64,000 bases of DNA from Paulinella micropora (taxonomy: Eukaryota > Cercozoa > Imbricatea > Euglyphida > Paulinellidae): contig WBZZ01000141.1 in assembly GCA_019918135.1 (NCBI GenBank), forward strand, positions 216,001 to 280,000, read 5' to 3'. A model generated the notes under the pieces. That model was given only the letters and a program-made list of their open reading frames with translations, had not been told where the DNA came from and did no database searches. This document shows positions 11,682-23,176 of the stretch, piece by piece (within the stretch, counting starts at the first letter, position 1; each line of letters opens with the position of its first letter). The position numbers and the translations under genes were made by a program.

Positions 11682-13199
11682 TCAGTGGGGGTGGGAGGGT
11701 TATAGGTATCAGAAGTGGGTGTTAGAGGAGACAGTTGGATAGGTCCTGCTCTATTTCTGTACCTACTTCCCCTTTGTACGTAGGCTACTTCTTGCGATGG
11801 TTCGTCCTCCTCTGGTCCGGGTCCTTCGTCGTCGGAGTCGGCGGAATGCATCAGCCATGTCTCGGGTGGGTCGCCTGTTGGATCATCGACGTCGTCCGTG
11901 GCTTCCACTTTCGGTTGTCGCGTTGGCTTGTCCGCTCGATCGTTGAATCCGTCTTGTGTTGGTCTGTCTAGGTTGGCCTCCACGTCCTCGTTGATTCGGT
12001 CCTCCCCCTCGACCACCGCGACGTGTGTTCGAGTTTGGCTGCGTGGGTCGTCTGCGGACTGGGCATTCAGCCCCAGAGTGTTTCCGTCGGCCCTCGCAGA
12101 CTCGTTTCATGCAGGTGGATCGACACTGGGCCGCAATGTGTCCTCGTCGGTTGCAGTTGAGACATCGGATGTCTTTGTTGATAGCAACGGGTGTGGCCGA
12201 AGTGAACAGGGCTGTCGAGGACCTAGATGAGGCAGCAGGGAGTGGTTAGCATGGTATGCTTGTAAGATGAGTGAACATATCTCATTATAACGTGGTTTGT
12301 CAGCATCAGCACGAGACCAATACATAGTTCCCCCTACATCCCCCATAGATAGAGAGGCGCACTCCTTAAGTTTAAAGAGCAAGAATACGACTCTGAATTC
12401 ATCAGGTACAGGCACTCCTCTTGACTGTAGGCGCTCGAAGCGTTGGGTCAAGAGCTCCATCCATGTTGGTAGGCCATTGCTTGACTTCAGCTTTGTCTCG
12501 AACAGCTGCATTAGTAGGCGAGCGATGGAAACCGATCCTTTGCTGCCGAATCGCTCGCAGATCGCTGTCCAGATCACCGCTGGGTTGGTTCCTGCTCGTT
12601 GGACGGCCAGTAGAGCTGTCGACTCTTGGCATGCTTCCACAAGGAAGCAGCGGACATGGATCTGTGCTTTGATGTAGTCTGCTTGGCTGAAAAGTGTATC
12701 CAGGTCAGTTGGTACGTTGATAGTAGGCAAGAGGGCGGGTGCTTGGCTACCTGAGGACGGGTTGGTCGAGGATGGGCTGCTTGAGGACGAGCTGGTCAGT
12801 GATGACGAGCTGCTCGATGATGAGTCGTCACGTCTCGATCCGTATGCTTCATCGTCTTCGTCGTCATCGCTCCTCCTTCTCGACTGTCTTGCTGTCAAGG
12901 TGGTCGTAGACCCAGGTGCTTACAGTCCAGATCCAGTAATGTTGTTAGGGGCGGGGTGGGTGGGTCTTAGTCCAGTAGTTCTGGTACTTGCGTAGATTGT
13001 AGCAATCTCTTGTACCGAGTAGGGCGATTCTTGGTCTTCCAGAAGTAGTATGTAGCGTGTCCACGCCCAATAAAAAAGCGAAAAATTGGAATTTCCAAAG
13101 GTCAAATTCATCGATGGGTCTTTTCGGGAATTTCGATAGCTTGAGTTGGTAACGGGGCGCATCCAAGGCTCCATAACCAGTAAGTACACTAGTAGACAT
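11651..13199 (-). pseudogene. copia-1b gag
   Basis: The organisation matches copy a: ATG at 13197-13199, the frame changes near 12900 and 12240, a UBN2-like capsid region (12898-12107), the CCHC knuckle CLNCNRRGHIAAQC (about 12125-12170) and the second Cys/His motif. Extra small indels relative to copy a (near 13060, 12905 and 11911) change frame again, so this copy is somewhat more damaged in gag while its pol is whole. Confidence 0.75.
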
Positions 13200-13574
13200 T
13201 AGTCTCCGGATACTCGAATAATCGTTTGCGCTGAGGCACTTTGATCAAAGGTTGAAGGAACAATAATGAATTTAATCAATGGTTAGAAACCAATGACTGA
13301 AACTCAATCTAATTTACCATAAATTTATAGTGAAATAAATACCACAAATTTATATACTGATCTTGTGGTCAGAAATTCAAGTGATGATTCAGTATGGGCC
13401 AATCTATACTAACTGGCAACTAATTGTGAATAACGGTAATATCAACTTAACGAATAATAATTATGATACGAAATATGAAAATGGTAATGAATATGATCCG
13501 GTCAAATATAAATGTTATGTCGTGAAATTGACCATAAAAGGTAACAATATATTTAGTAAATATTATTGCTTACT
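13200..13574 (-). repeat. copia-1b 5' LTR
   Basis: It matches 5263-5637 with only scattered substitutions. The outer edge at 13574 is where identity ends and unrelated flank begins. The TATA-like motif is kept at 13348-13357. Confidence 0.8.
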
Positions 13575-14701
13575 GACGAACCAAAACCCGAACCCTGCTA
13601 TGAAACAGGGCCTCAGTCTTTTCATGTTTGGTGTCCTTTTTTGCATGGTGGGCTTCGTGCGAGGGAGCTGGTGCACGGCAAGGAAGTTGGTCGGGAGATA
13701 GAGGAGGGGGCTAGGACTTCCTGACGATGGATCAAATAAACCGTCTCTTGCACGATCGACAAGACGAGCTCATCCAAGGGGTCCTCAGCTAGCAGCGGAC
13801 AAATCGCCTAGGCGCCAGACTTCCGCGACGTTTGGCCTAGAGCGCCTAGTGAGTCCGAGCAAACTTTCCCGACAAGCAGGGGTAGCTAGTTTCTGAAAGA
13901 TCACGCTCGGCTGGATTTGACTGTTCAAAAGTTCACAAAATGGTTTTAAAGTGTTCTTGGGCGGAGCGTGTATAAGCAGGTCAGTGAGCGCCTGGGCGAA
14001 AGCTATACCTACAGCATAGATTGGTTGCAAAACAGTACGGTAAAGGTACATGTACTAGCTGGGGCTGTACATTTGACTGACGAGGGGGAAGAAGAGGAGA
14101 GCGAAGAGGCACTGCCAGACCTGCCGACCAATCAAAGAGCCGGTGAAACGTACTTTGTGTTGGTCGGCACGAACAAACAGGACCGCAGCAAGGTTTGCAT
14201 CCAAGGGACAAACTAGGGTTTTTGACAAGCAAGCAAAGCCTCCCCCCTCATCCAAAAAAGGGGGGAGGGAAGAGAAAAAAAACGTTGTAATTAAATTCAC
14301 AATTTTTTCCCTGTCATTGTATGTTCTCCCCCTTCTACCCTTTCCCACCCTCTCCCCCCCCCCCCCCCCCCGTCCCGACCCTTCTTCCTCCCCCGCCCCA
14401 CCCCTCCTCATCCCCCGCCCCCCCCACCCCTCCTCATCCCCCCCCCCCCCCTCTCCCCACGGCCACCCCCGCCCCACCCCCACCCCCCCCCCCCCCACCC
14501 AAAAAAAAGCACAAGTGCCAAAGCTGGCTCCTTGACTGTTTTATTTTCCGCTCCGAGCCCGAGTTTCCAATTCAGAACCACAACCCTCTCCCTCTTTGTT
14601 TCGCAAACCTCCAACGAGCCCGCGCCCCCTTTTCCAAGATCCGGTGGTGAGGGGGGGAGCAAGAGAAAGGCGGCGTCATTGAGCAACGGCAGCTGCGCCA
14701 G
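13575..14701. other. Noncoding, with C-rich low-complexity tract
   Basis: I see no convincing gene. 14336-14512 is almost pure C with scattered A/T (several runs of 10 or more C), followed by an A-rich patch. The long Pro-rich or Gly-rich frames across it are composition artefacts. Confidence 0.6.
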
Positions 14702-15114
14702 GCGTGGCAGCCAGCGGTTTGGAGTGGTGCCAAAGTAGTAAGGCATAGCAATGGTTCGCATCTGGTTGTCGAAGCGGAGCTGGCGACGGACAAGGAAATA
14801 CGAGACGTGTCGACGTGGTGTCTGTCCGGGGGCAACGCGCGAGACTCGTCGTTTACGTACGGGGATGCGAGCTTGTCCGTGGAGCCGCATACGCTGATGT
14901 GCAACTTGTGTGATGGGAACCTGCTGAAATGTCCGGGGCACTCGCCCCATCTGGAGTTTCCAGAGCCGTTCTTGCTGCCTCAGTTTGCACGGACGGTGCA
15001 CCAGGCGCTGACGATGATTTGCAAGCATTGCGGGGCCTTTCTGTGGGAGACGTGTGTCCCGCGTGCGGGCGGTACGATGTGGGCGGCGCGTGCTCCGGGG
15101 CAGGTGTTGACAGC
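14702..15114 (+). pseudogene. Fragment of RNA polymerase largest subunit (N-terminal zinc region)
   Basis: The open plus frame contains, in order, ATDKEIRDVS, a GG-x-x-R-D turn, the zinc site CNLCDGNLLKCPGH (C-x2-C-x6-C-x2-H), HLEFPEPFLLPQF, and a second Cys pair ICKHCGAFLW. This order is the clamp-core signature of eukaryotic Pol I/II/III and related viral largest subunits. Only about 130 residues are recognisable. The match ends near 15114, where sequence related to a transposase-like gene begins on the other strand. No start codon, splice site or downstream catalytic domain is seen, so I call it a remnant. The source (host paralogue or large DNA virus) is undecided. Confidence 0.65.
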
Positions 15115-15355
15115 TATCTGCGAAGTAGGCATCCCAGTCAAACTCAGAAGCTAAAAGTAAAAGGCAGTAAGATTCCTTATTCTTTTTGGAGCCTAACATA
15201 AGTTTGAACAGTTCTTGCGCAAAATTACTGGTCATTAGCGATGTATTGTAGCCTAAGTAGCGCAAAACAAAAAACTTTTGGTCTTGAACCGAGTGAGAGT
15301 GCTTAGTCACCATTCTGTGGGTTTCGATGTCAGAACTCCATGAAGTCTTTGCCAC
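15113..15355 (-). pseudogene. Fragment of DUF7869-like transposase gene
   Basis: About 80 residues resemble part of the gene at 59262-63403. The motif THRMVTKHSHSVQDQKFFVL aligns with SHRKPPGHGHDGDDQEFRVM, followed by a shared T-x-N-x-A-Q-x-L-x-K-L-x-L pattern and a D-W-x-x-x-F end. The H-x-H-x3-D-x-x-F core is the region recalled as GHTHEDID in DUF7869 proteins. It joins the RNA polymerase fragment directly, so both are likely debris. Confidence 0.55.
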
Positions 15356-16916
15356 ATTTTGCGACGTGCACCCTTAAAACGATACTCAACATTCCCTTGC
15401 ACATTTTACATACTTAGAAGCATTCCACCTGCCCAGCTAGCTAGCTCGGCTCTTTTCAGCTGCACTGAGTCAGTTCTAGCCTTAACCGCAGCAAAGGGAT
15501 CGATCCATTTGTTGCATTGCAAATTGACACAGCAGGATTCCCCCGTTTTCTGCTTCATTTCGGACCAATTACAACCCAAGTACTTCTTGAAACTTTTCGG
15601 CCTTGTCTCCCTACCTGGTAGCTTTTTTTATAGTTTTTTAAAAGTCTTTTTAGGTTTGCCTTAGCAGTGACGGAGCTACTTGTAGTGGTACGAGGGATGG
15701 GGATTTGAAGTGTAATGTATAGAGGTAATGTACTTGTTCGAAAGTCAAGATCTATGTCTTGTGTGTCGTGATGTGGTGTAATAGTATTACCAGGGGTAAA
15801 GAAAGGCACATGTACAGATCATGAAGGTGTAGTTGTAGGTTGGAAAGAATGAATGTCAGACTTAAAAACAGATGCAAAATTGCTGGTAGATGAATGAGAT
15901 TGAGGCGCTGGCTCATTACAAAGACGCAGTACAAATGGTAGAGGACACAGGAGGTGGGGGGTGGGCCAAACCAAACAAAGTCTTAAAGGAAGACAAGGAA
16001 TGGAGGGTAGAGGACACAGGTGGAGTAGGTGGAGGGTCTGGAGCAGTGTCCGTATTGGAGCGGAACGGTAGCACGGGCGCACTTCCTCCAAAGACCTTCA
16101 GGAATGATGCACCCAACGCGCCTCCAACTAGTTTCCTCTTCATGGCGCTGTTTAAAACATAAATTGATATGAGAAACCAAACAAAAACAATCATATATAC
16201 CTAAATTTTGCCTCGGTAGTTGCTGCCTCTCAAAGTAGCACTGCATCAAAACACAAACAAAACATGGATTGAGCAGGTCATACAAACAAAACAACAAAGA
16301 CATACCTGTTAACTCACGTTGAGAGGCCCCATGAGGCAAGGGACGCAACTAAACAAACATGGCTTGCAAAATGAGTTTTGCCTCAGGGGTTCCGGAAACG
16401 AATACATTGGGAAAAGGAACAAGGAAAAAAATGAGAACAGAGGAAAGATAGTAGAAAAAAATCCAGTTTGGTAACCTGGCCTGCATCGTTGCAGCCAGCA
16501 CCTAGATGGGCAAGCGCCACAAAGAAAAATGGGAGGCACAAGTAGTTGCCTCCCAGGTTCCTAAAAGGCACCCACAGACGTCAGTTTCAGCCGAAAAAAA
16601 AAACAGGCACTGATAAACGTATGTTTGGTAGTATGAAAGGCTTAATGCGCTTCCGAGAAAGTGTCTAATTGCTGCAATACAACATGAAAGATGAGCTGAC
16701 AACACCATGAAAGGGGTTGTCACTTTGGAAGCCAAAACTTGCGGTTACAACCCAGTCAAAAAATTACTTCACAGGTTGGAATGCCTTTTTTCTGGGCCGG
16801 AATGACGGAATGATGGTTGACTGTTTACTTCGACGCGGTTTTGAAAAAGGTTCACAACCCCCGAAGCGTCGCCCAAAGCGTCAAAAACGAGCAACCCCAC
16901 TTCAACTCAAGGCAGT
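15356..16916. other. Intergenic, possible minus-strand exon at 15916-16145
   Basis: Mostly noncoding and A/T-rich. On the minus strand, CAG at about 16147 is followed by an ATG and about 75 open residues (MKRKLVGGALGASF..., then Pro/Ser-rich). It could be an early exon of the broken minus-strand gene at 15113-15355. There is no homology support. Confidence 0.3.
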
Positions 16917-19638
16917 ATGTCGAAAGTAAGTCGCCTCCTGCTGCCTTAAGTGCCTCTCTGTGTGTGCTTTCAAGTGTGTAGTGCTGAATTCTTGGATCTT
17001 TTTTTTGTCTGAAGGTGGGCACGCTTTTGGGCTACAGAAAGAGTGCCGACGGAGCAGTCTACCTGGAGGTGGATGCAACGGACAATGGGCTCCTGCTGGG
17101 CAACGTGAACAAGAAAGGGGTCCTGGAGTTGTCTGGGGTCGTAGACCAGGCGTCCTACGTGGAGCAAAGGCAGCCGCTCGCCAGCGGATGGCCAGTGGAA
17201 AAACGTTTGCGAGGGTCTCATGGTTCGCTGGAACGCGACCACCAAGTTTCCGTTGCCAGCAACAGAATGGAAGGAGGGTGGAGAGGGAACTGGAAAGAGA
17301 AAGAGAGAGCAGAAAGAAGTAAAAGGATACGAAGATGAACACCAACAGCCTAAAAAGAAAAGCCTAAGAAGAAAAAAGAAGACGAAGAGACAGGGAGCAG
17401 AGAGGCAAACAAAGAGGAGACAGATGAGAACAAAGACAAGAAAGGCAAGGAGACAGACAAAGACAAAGACAAGGAGACAGACAAAGAAAAAGACAAGAGC
17501 AAAAAGAAAAACAAGAGCAAAAACAAGAACACAAAGAAAAAAGACAAGAGCACAAAGCCAAGCAAGAAGACGGAGGAAGACAACACAGACAAGAACCAAG
17601 ACGATGACAAGGACGAAAACGATGACAAGGACGAAGAGTATGACAAGGACGAAGAGTCTGACGATGACAAGCCACTTCGCACAAAAAAGAAAGAAGGAAA
17701 CAAAAAAAAGAAACCAGAGAGAGCGATTTTGAGTGAATCACAGGAGGAAGAAAGAAGAAAAGAGTTGGCTAGGATCGAGCAACAAGCAAAAGAAGACGAA
17801 CAGAAAAGACAAGACAGAGAAAAGGCCGACGCAGAGAAAAAGATAAAAGATGACGAGGAGAAAAAGAGAAAAGATGAAGAGGAGAAAAGGGCAAGAGAGG
17901 AGAGAGAAAGATTGGAACAAAAACAGAGAGACGAACGAGCCAGAGCACAGGCAGATATACAGTCTGAGAAAGACAAGGCCCCCCCTCCGAAGGATGACAC
18001 CCCACCGCCCCCTCCTCCCCCTCCGAAGGATGATGACCAACCGCCCCCCCCCCCCTCCAAAGAAGGATGAGCCCCCTCCAAAGAAGGATGACACTCCTCC
18101 AAAGGTCACCCCACCGAAGGATGACACCCCACCGAAGGATAGCCCTAAACCCCCAACCTTCCTGTCCATGATGGCTTCGTGTGCCATGCTACCACCAACT
18201 ACTCCTTCATAGAAGGGGAAACAGTTGTGGGTGTTCATCTTGTGTATTCAAACCCCTGCCTCAATAAGACGCCTTGCCACATGGCTGTACTGCAGTCCCT
18301 CCAATCCAAAAACTTGAAAAACTTGCCTGCTTATCCTAGGAACCAGCTGATGAGTAGGGAGGGCGAGGAATTCACTGCGTGTGGGTATGTATATTGATGA
18401 ATTTATGCTTTCATTTTTTGTTTTTGTTTGTTTGTTTGTTTGTTTGCTTGCTTTTTTTTTAGACCGGCCACCAAGCTGTCCACGCAGTTTTTGAAGAAAG
18501 GCGAATCTGACATTACAGACTTGCCGAAATCGTTTTTAATTTCTCGTCACGTGAAGGACCGAACGACCGGGGAGGTATTCCGTCAGCTCCAGTTTGTTGG
18601 TCAGAAAGTCATCGATCCCGTGCGTTCCGCTTTACTCAAAGACCTACCTCAAGCAGTGTGGGACAAAGAGATTGGCCCCGACATGGCAAAGATGGCTATA
18701 CAGTACGATGGCCATGGAAACATCGTTCATCGCCTGGTGGAACAGCTCCCAGTAGTTTACGAATTCGAGTGCCAAGGCACCTGCGCCTGAGACTCCACCG
18801 GCGCCCCAGGTAGAAGACATTTCCAGCAGTGATGACGAACTTGTTGATGTTAACCTTTTCTTTCGCGGCGAAACACTATCCTTTCGTGTTCCTTTCGATG
18901 ACATTTCCCTCACTTCCATTACTGCAAATATGTAATCAGCGTACTTCTCCTTTGATACGCTGCAGGAACCTGCAAAGGTCACTTGCAGGAAGGAAAAGCA
19001 ACCCGACGGCCAAGGGGAAGGAAAAGCAAGCCTAGCCCAAAGGAAGCTGAGGAGACGCCTGGCAGTGTTGCAACAGTGGTCCGTACCGAACAGGCTGAGC
19101 CGGTCACACTTGATTCCATCAAATTGCTCTTGAAGGAAATGATGAAAGAGAACATGCCGAAATCTTCCCCTTCAGTACCGCCTGTCAGTGACACCAACAA
19201 GGATCTTTCCAAGGAGCAGCCGAAGGTGGAAAAATGGTACGGTTCCATCATCAGCAGGGAAGGAAAGTGATGCGAATGATCTCTGTGGTATTCAGCAGTC
19301 GAATTTGCTCCTGCAGGCTGAAGTGGCAAAACTGAGACAATCGATTTCTGAAGCTCAGCCTGTGTTGGCTAAGGTTTTACGTGTGACGCAGTCAGGCAAT
19401 AATTTGGTTTCTGGTTCCAATGAAATGCAGGTTGCAACCACTAACAGTAAGCAGCAACGTCAGCAACTGTTGGAGGAATTAGCATCACCTCAGCCACATT
19501 CCAGCTCAAATATTTTGCAATATCACCTCATGGTTGAGCAACAAATGTTGCAACAACAACAATACTATAATCAACAATTGTTGGAACACCAACACAAGCA
19601 AGCTCGCGTTCAACTGCTAAAGCAACTTTTGTTTTGAT
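16917..19638 (+). pseudogene. Divergent multi-exon gene of unknown function (broken)
   Basis: ATG at 16917 gives M-S-K, then an intron 16926-17014 (GTAAGT...GAAG) joins in phase to VGTLLGYRKSADGAVYLEVD. Near 17190 the frame shifts to one reading QWKNVCEGLMVRWNATTKFP. A long Lys/Glu/Asp-rich charged tract follows (17340-17950), then Pro-rich PPKDD repeats disrupted at poly-C (18040). A later exon ends at a clear donor (GTATGT, 18385) and intron 18385-18462 ends in T8AG before RPATKLSTQFLKKGES. Acidic SSSDDELVD and, from 19300, a Gln-rich tail (19430-19638) finish the gene. It runs away from the transposase-like fragment on its left, like the pair at 28-38 kb. No family recognised. Confidence 0.5.
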
Positions 19639-20270
19639 TACTAGTAATTATTAAATTAGCACATCAATTTGACTTAGTGAAATTTTAAAATTTATTAAAC
19701 ACTGTCCGGAGGCAAAATTAAAGTTATACATACTAACAAGTCAAGTTAAGATTTAATATAAAATTAATATATTTGAATTCTCCGCAGTTGAATTACTGAA
19801 TAGGAACGTACATTCCGTTGTTTTTCTGCCTCCTTTATATTTTGTATATTTATGACAGGCGAATTTTCGAGTGATTCAAAATTTTCAAGTCACATAACTC
19901 AAATTGTTTTTGTGATGATCGGTGCAAGTAAATATTAAATAAAGTTGAATTATAAGTTAAATAAATGGAAATAATCGAAATTACATTAAATCCCTTGCAA
20001 AATAGAGGCAAAATCTTTGCAAAAAGTTGGCAAAAATTAGTAATATTTGCCACATAAATGATTATATTTTTGCCACAAAAACAACTTGAATTACTTGAAA
20101 ATTAATTTAAATTTGATTTTCATTAATTAATAATGATTCCATAATGATTCCCCATCAAGAATATGCCAGAAACAAGCAAGAAACAAGCAGGAATTTGCCT
20201 CTTGATTTCTATTAATTGCCTGTGGTAAAGTAGGCAAATGGTACTAGTCCTTTTGAACCTATCATATGTT
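19639..20270. other. AT-rich noncoding stretch
   Basis: Strongly AT-rich with no ORF of note. It ends where the copia-2 gag frame begins abruptly, so the right edge may be a truncation or insertion boundary. No LTR was recognised here. Confidence 0.5.
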
Positions 20271-20272
20271 AG

Positions 20273-20983
20273 ATGTGGGGTGCTTTGTGTAGGCGATATG
20301 CGCACGTGGGAGCAATCTCGGCAGCGAGTTTGCTCCATCAGCACAACCAGGACAAGCTGAAGGCTACCGATACTCCTCAACGATGGCTTGGCAACTATTT
20401 CCATAGATATGCCTTGTTGTCTGAGCGTAAACAGGAATTTTCTGATGCGTACAAGTGCATCGATCTCATCACGAACTTACAAGCGGCAAAGCACCTACCC
20501 TTCTGCGACTTCGGGCGGACATGCTGCTGGAACAAGCCAGACGCAGACAAGCCCGACTTCGACGCGCTGGTGAAGATGGCACGCGAGCAGATGCAGGCGA
20601 TCGCTATGCTCTACGAGGAACCGCACACACGCCACGAACCCGCTGAAGCCTTACTGGCGCAAGACAAGCCGTTTCGAGGCAAGTGTTTTGCTTGCAATGG
20701 GGCTCACCCAATCAAGAACTGCCGCATCTACTGTAGGCGGCCCGAGTGTGCTAGTAAGCCGAAACATCTCGGTCGTGAATGTAAAGTTAGGGGGCGATCG
20801 CGATCAAAGAAGCAAGAAGCATCTGAGGATCACGAGGGAGGCTCCGGTTCGAATCAGTCGAACAACAAGACTCAAGGTAATCGTCGTGGGAAACCACAAG
20901 CTAACCTTGCTGCAGCGCAGGAGCAACGGGTCGACGTGAGGGAGCAAGACGCTTCGGACTATGACCAGCTCGACGATGCATAG
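20273..20983 (+). pseudogene. copia-2 gag (partial) with CCHC motif
   Basis: About 236 residues align with copia-1 gag in order: CRRYAHVGAISAASLL, then WNKPDADKPDF matching WSRADADKPRY. A nucleocapsid motif CFACNGAHPIKNC is followed by a second Cys/His motif (CRRPECASKPKHLGREC), paralleling the two motifs of copia-1. It ends in an in-frame UAG at 20981-20983, after which the same frame stays open. Confidence 0.75.
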
Positions 20984-22360
20984 GCGTGTATCGGCGTGGC
21001 CGACCACGAGCCTACCCAGACGGGACCTACTGGACTTTACGGATGGTCAAAAACCATCGACTATGACTCCGAGACCGACGAGACGGACGAACAATACATC
21101 GAAGATTACTACAGCGACCACAAGATCTCTATGCCGGATGACGCGGATGATGAAAATGAAGAGGATGCCCAACTAGGGGCCCTTGTGAGCTCGTTCATCA
21201 TACGCGAAAATGGACCAACATGCATGACCTCTGCAGGTACGGACGAGGGCAAGCAGGCGGCGCTCGTGCAAGTGGCCCCTCTACAGAATACTGATGACGT
21301 AAATGTCTGGCCTGTGGTGCGATTTCACAGTGTTGCTGCTGTGGACGAGGCGCAGATGGAAAACAAACACGGCGACGTATCTTCCCCTGTGCACGATGTG
21401 GATGGGGAAGAAGCTACGGAAAGTAAACGTCCGCAATACAAAAGCAGAGTCGTTGCGCGTGGCGTGCATCTTAGGACCATGGACGAAGAACTTCAGCTGT
21501 GGGCGGACGAATTCAGCGACGAACGCCGCGCCTACTTAACCAACACGCTCCCTACGAGTTGAAACAGTCCAGGGTGGACAATGTTGCCCTATTGTGCACA
21601 TATCGCCATAAACGGTACGTGCGCCTTCGCCAACTGCCCACTCATGCTACAGGACCCGGACGTGGTGACTGGGGAGTCCAACGACGAACGGGAGCCGAGG
21701 GACGACGACGATCAAAGTGACCCGGATCACGACGACGACTCACACGGTGATCATGATGACTCAACTGATGATGATCACGAACCGCAGAACGATGCTGTCA
21801 ACCAAGAACAGGGCACGTCTTCTAAATCTTTCGGATGTGGGACCGGCCCTGCGCACAAGAAACAAGTTGGAGACGCTGCGGTCATGATGGCTTTTGAGCA
21901 ACGCGACATGGCTGCTGTAGATGAGTTGCTTCGATCAGGTGATGAAGAGGAAGGGGCCGACCCACCGATAGTCAACATACACGTGGTGCCGACGAAAGCC
22001 AAATCGCCTTTGCTTGTACTTCGTCAGGGAAGCCTAACTGCAGAAGGAGTTGTCAGCCCTCACACCGATTTTCTTTGTGATCCTACATGCAGGCCTGAAA
22101 TACTTCCGTGGGAATCGCTTACTATTGAGCAAAAGTTGGACGAGAATGACTTCAGGACCAAGCTCAACCTCTGGTGTTTTCTACCTAAGGTGTGTCGTAG
22201 GCTAAAACTACCTCAAGGCTTCCCGGTGCCTCCGAGACACTGGCCTGCTAGTTGGAGGGCGGAAGCGCCGACGACATACGTTGTCCCTCGAGAAGAGCCC
22301 TGGTACCCGAATGAGCTACTTACGAAATCGGTACCCAACTTACTTTGGCTTGATAAGTGA
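20984..22360 (+). pseudogene. copia-2 acidic linker and QGFPVPP block
   Basis: This continues in the gag frame after UAG (20981-20983), with one UGA at 21560-21562. The linker is rich in Asp, Glu and His (DDHD-type runs near 21700-21790). Its end matches copia-1: RPEILPWESLT, LDENDFR and LPQGFPVPPRHWPASW (about 22100-22250) against RPDIPWSSLT, DENDYRR and IPQGFPVPPAHWPRPW. This shows the block belongs to both families and is under common descent. Confidence 0.65.
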
Positions 22361-23150
22361 TGCGTGAAGAAAAACAGATCGCCGGTGACACCAGCGGGCA
22401 ACGGTTAGGCCTACCAGTACCGGGTATACACACTCGTCCTTACTCACGACTGAATATTGACTACCCAGCTCTGCTACTTGGCGAAGCGCGGGCGGCATCA
22501 TCGATGTCTCACCTAGGTTCCCTACCTGGTGCAGCTGCTTTCTGGGGAATTGACGTGCACTGGGCGTTTAGGCATGCAGATATCATCGAGATGATGTACT
22601 GGTCGCTGCGCTTCGAGTTCAACATCATCCCTAAGGGATGGCAGGCTACTATCTCTATGTGTAAATATTGTTCTACACATCACACGTCTCTTATAATACC
22701 TCCGCTCATGCCTCATGCTAACCCCAGCCCGCCCCATTTCTTCGAGAACTGCGACAGGATCGAGACGCCAGTGAACAGGCACAGGCGCTGCAATAAATGT
22801 CGATGGGTCTTCTACTGCTCAGCATGCTGCGAGCAACAGGATGCGATAGCATATTTAACCTTCTGCCAGTTTGCTCAGGACGAGAGCAATGAGAAGTTGC
22901 GTTCGATCGTAGCACAGCAAACGCTTCCGGCATGTGGAGTTGGTACTCTAATCTCGAGTTTGCGTGGCTTGCCTATCAACACCTCCAACGTTACGAATTT
23001 ACAGACTACGGCCCGAACGGAGCTATGAACATGCAGTTGCCTCCTATCTACAAGGAAGCTGAGCTTACGTCCGTCCACAAGCGGCTATCAGGTTTTCGTA
23101 CGTACACCATGAACACGGAGCCCGTGCTTTTGTCAGCCCGCGTGCTTCAA
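22357..23150 (+). pseudogene. copia-2 MYND-like module (degenerate)
   Basis: A shifted frame encodes VHWAFRHADIIEMMYWS and PKGW, matching the pre-MYND block of copia-1. It then has a degenerate MYND finger at about 22745-22875: HRRCNKCRWVFYCSACCEQQD followed by TFC, with the first Cys pair and the zinc His lost. It is followed (in a further frame) by LAYQHLQRY, equivalent to LAFQHLLRY of copia-1 and LAYKRLLRY of copia-3. Confidence 0.6.
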
Positions 23151-23176
23151 CGGAACGATCCGGCTACGACCCGTCT

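Larger units (their letters stand above)
5638..13574 (-). mobile_element. Ty1/copia retrotransposon copia-1b
   Basis: This is a full internal region with its 5' LTR (13200-13574) on the minus strand; its 3' LTR is the shared one at 5263-5637. The order is gag, extra MYND module, protease, integrase, RT, RNase H. Pol is intact except for one frameshift at about 6108. The tandem LTR-internal-LTR-internal arrangement with copia-1a is the usual product of unequal recombination between LTRs. Confidence 0.9.

Noticed and set aside
14321-14650. Pro-rich (+) and Gly-rich (-) ORFs over the C tract
   Set aside because: Low-complexity composition; no codon-level or domain signal.
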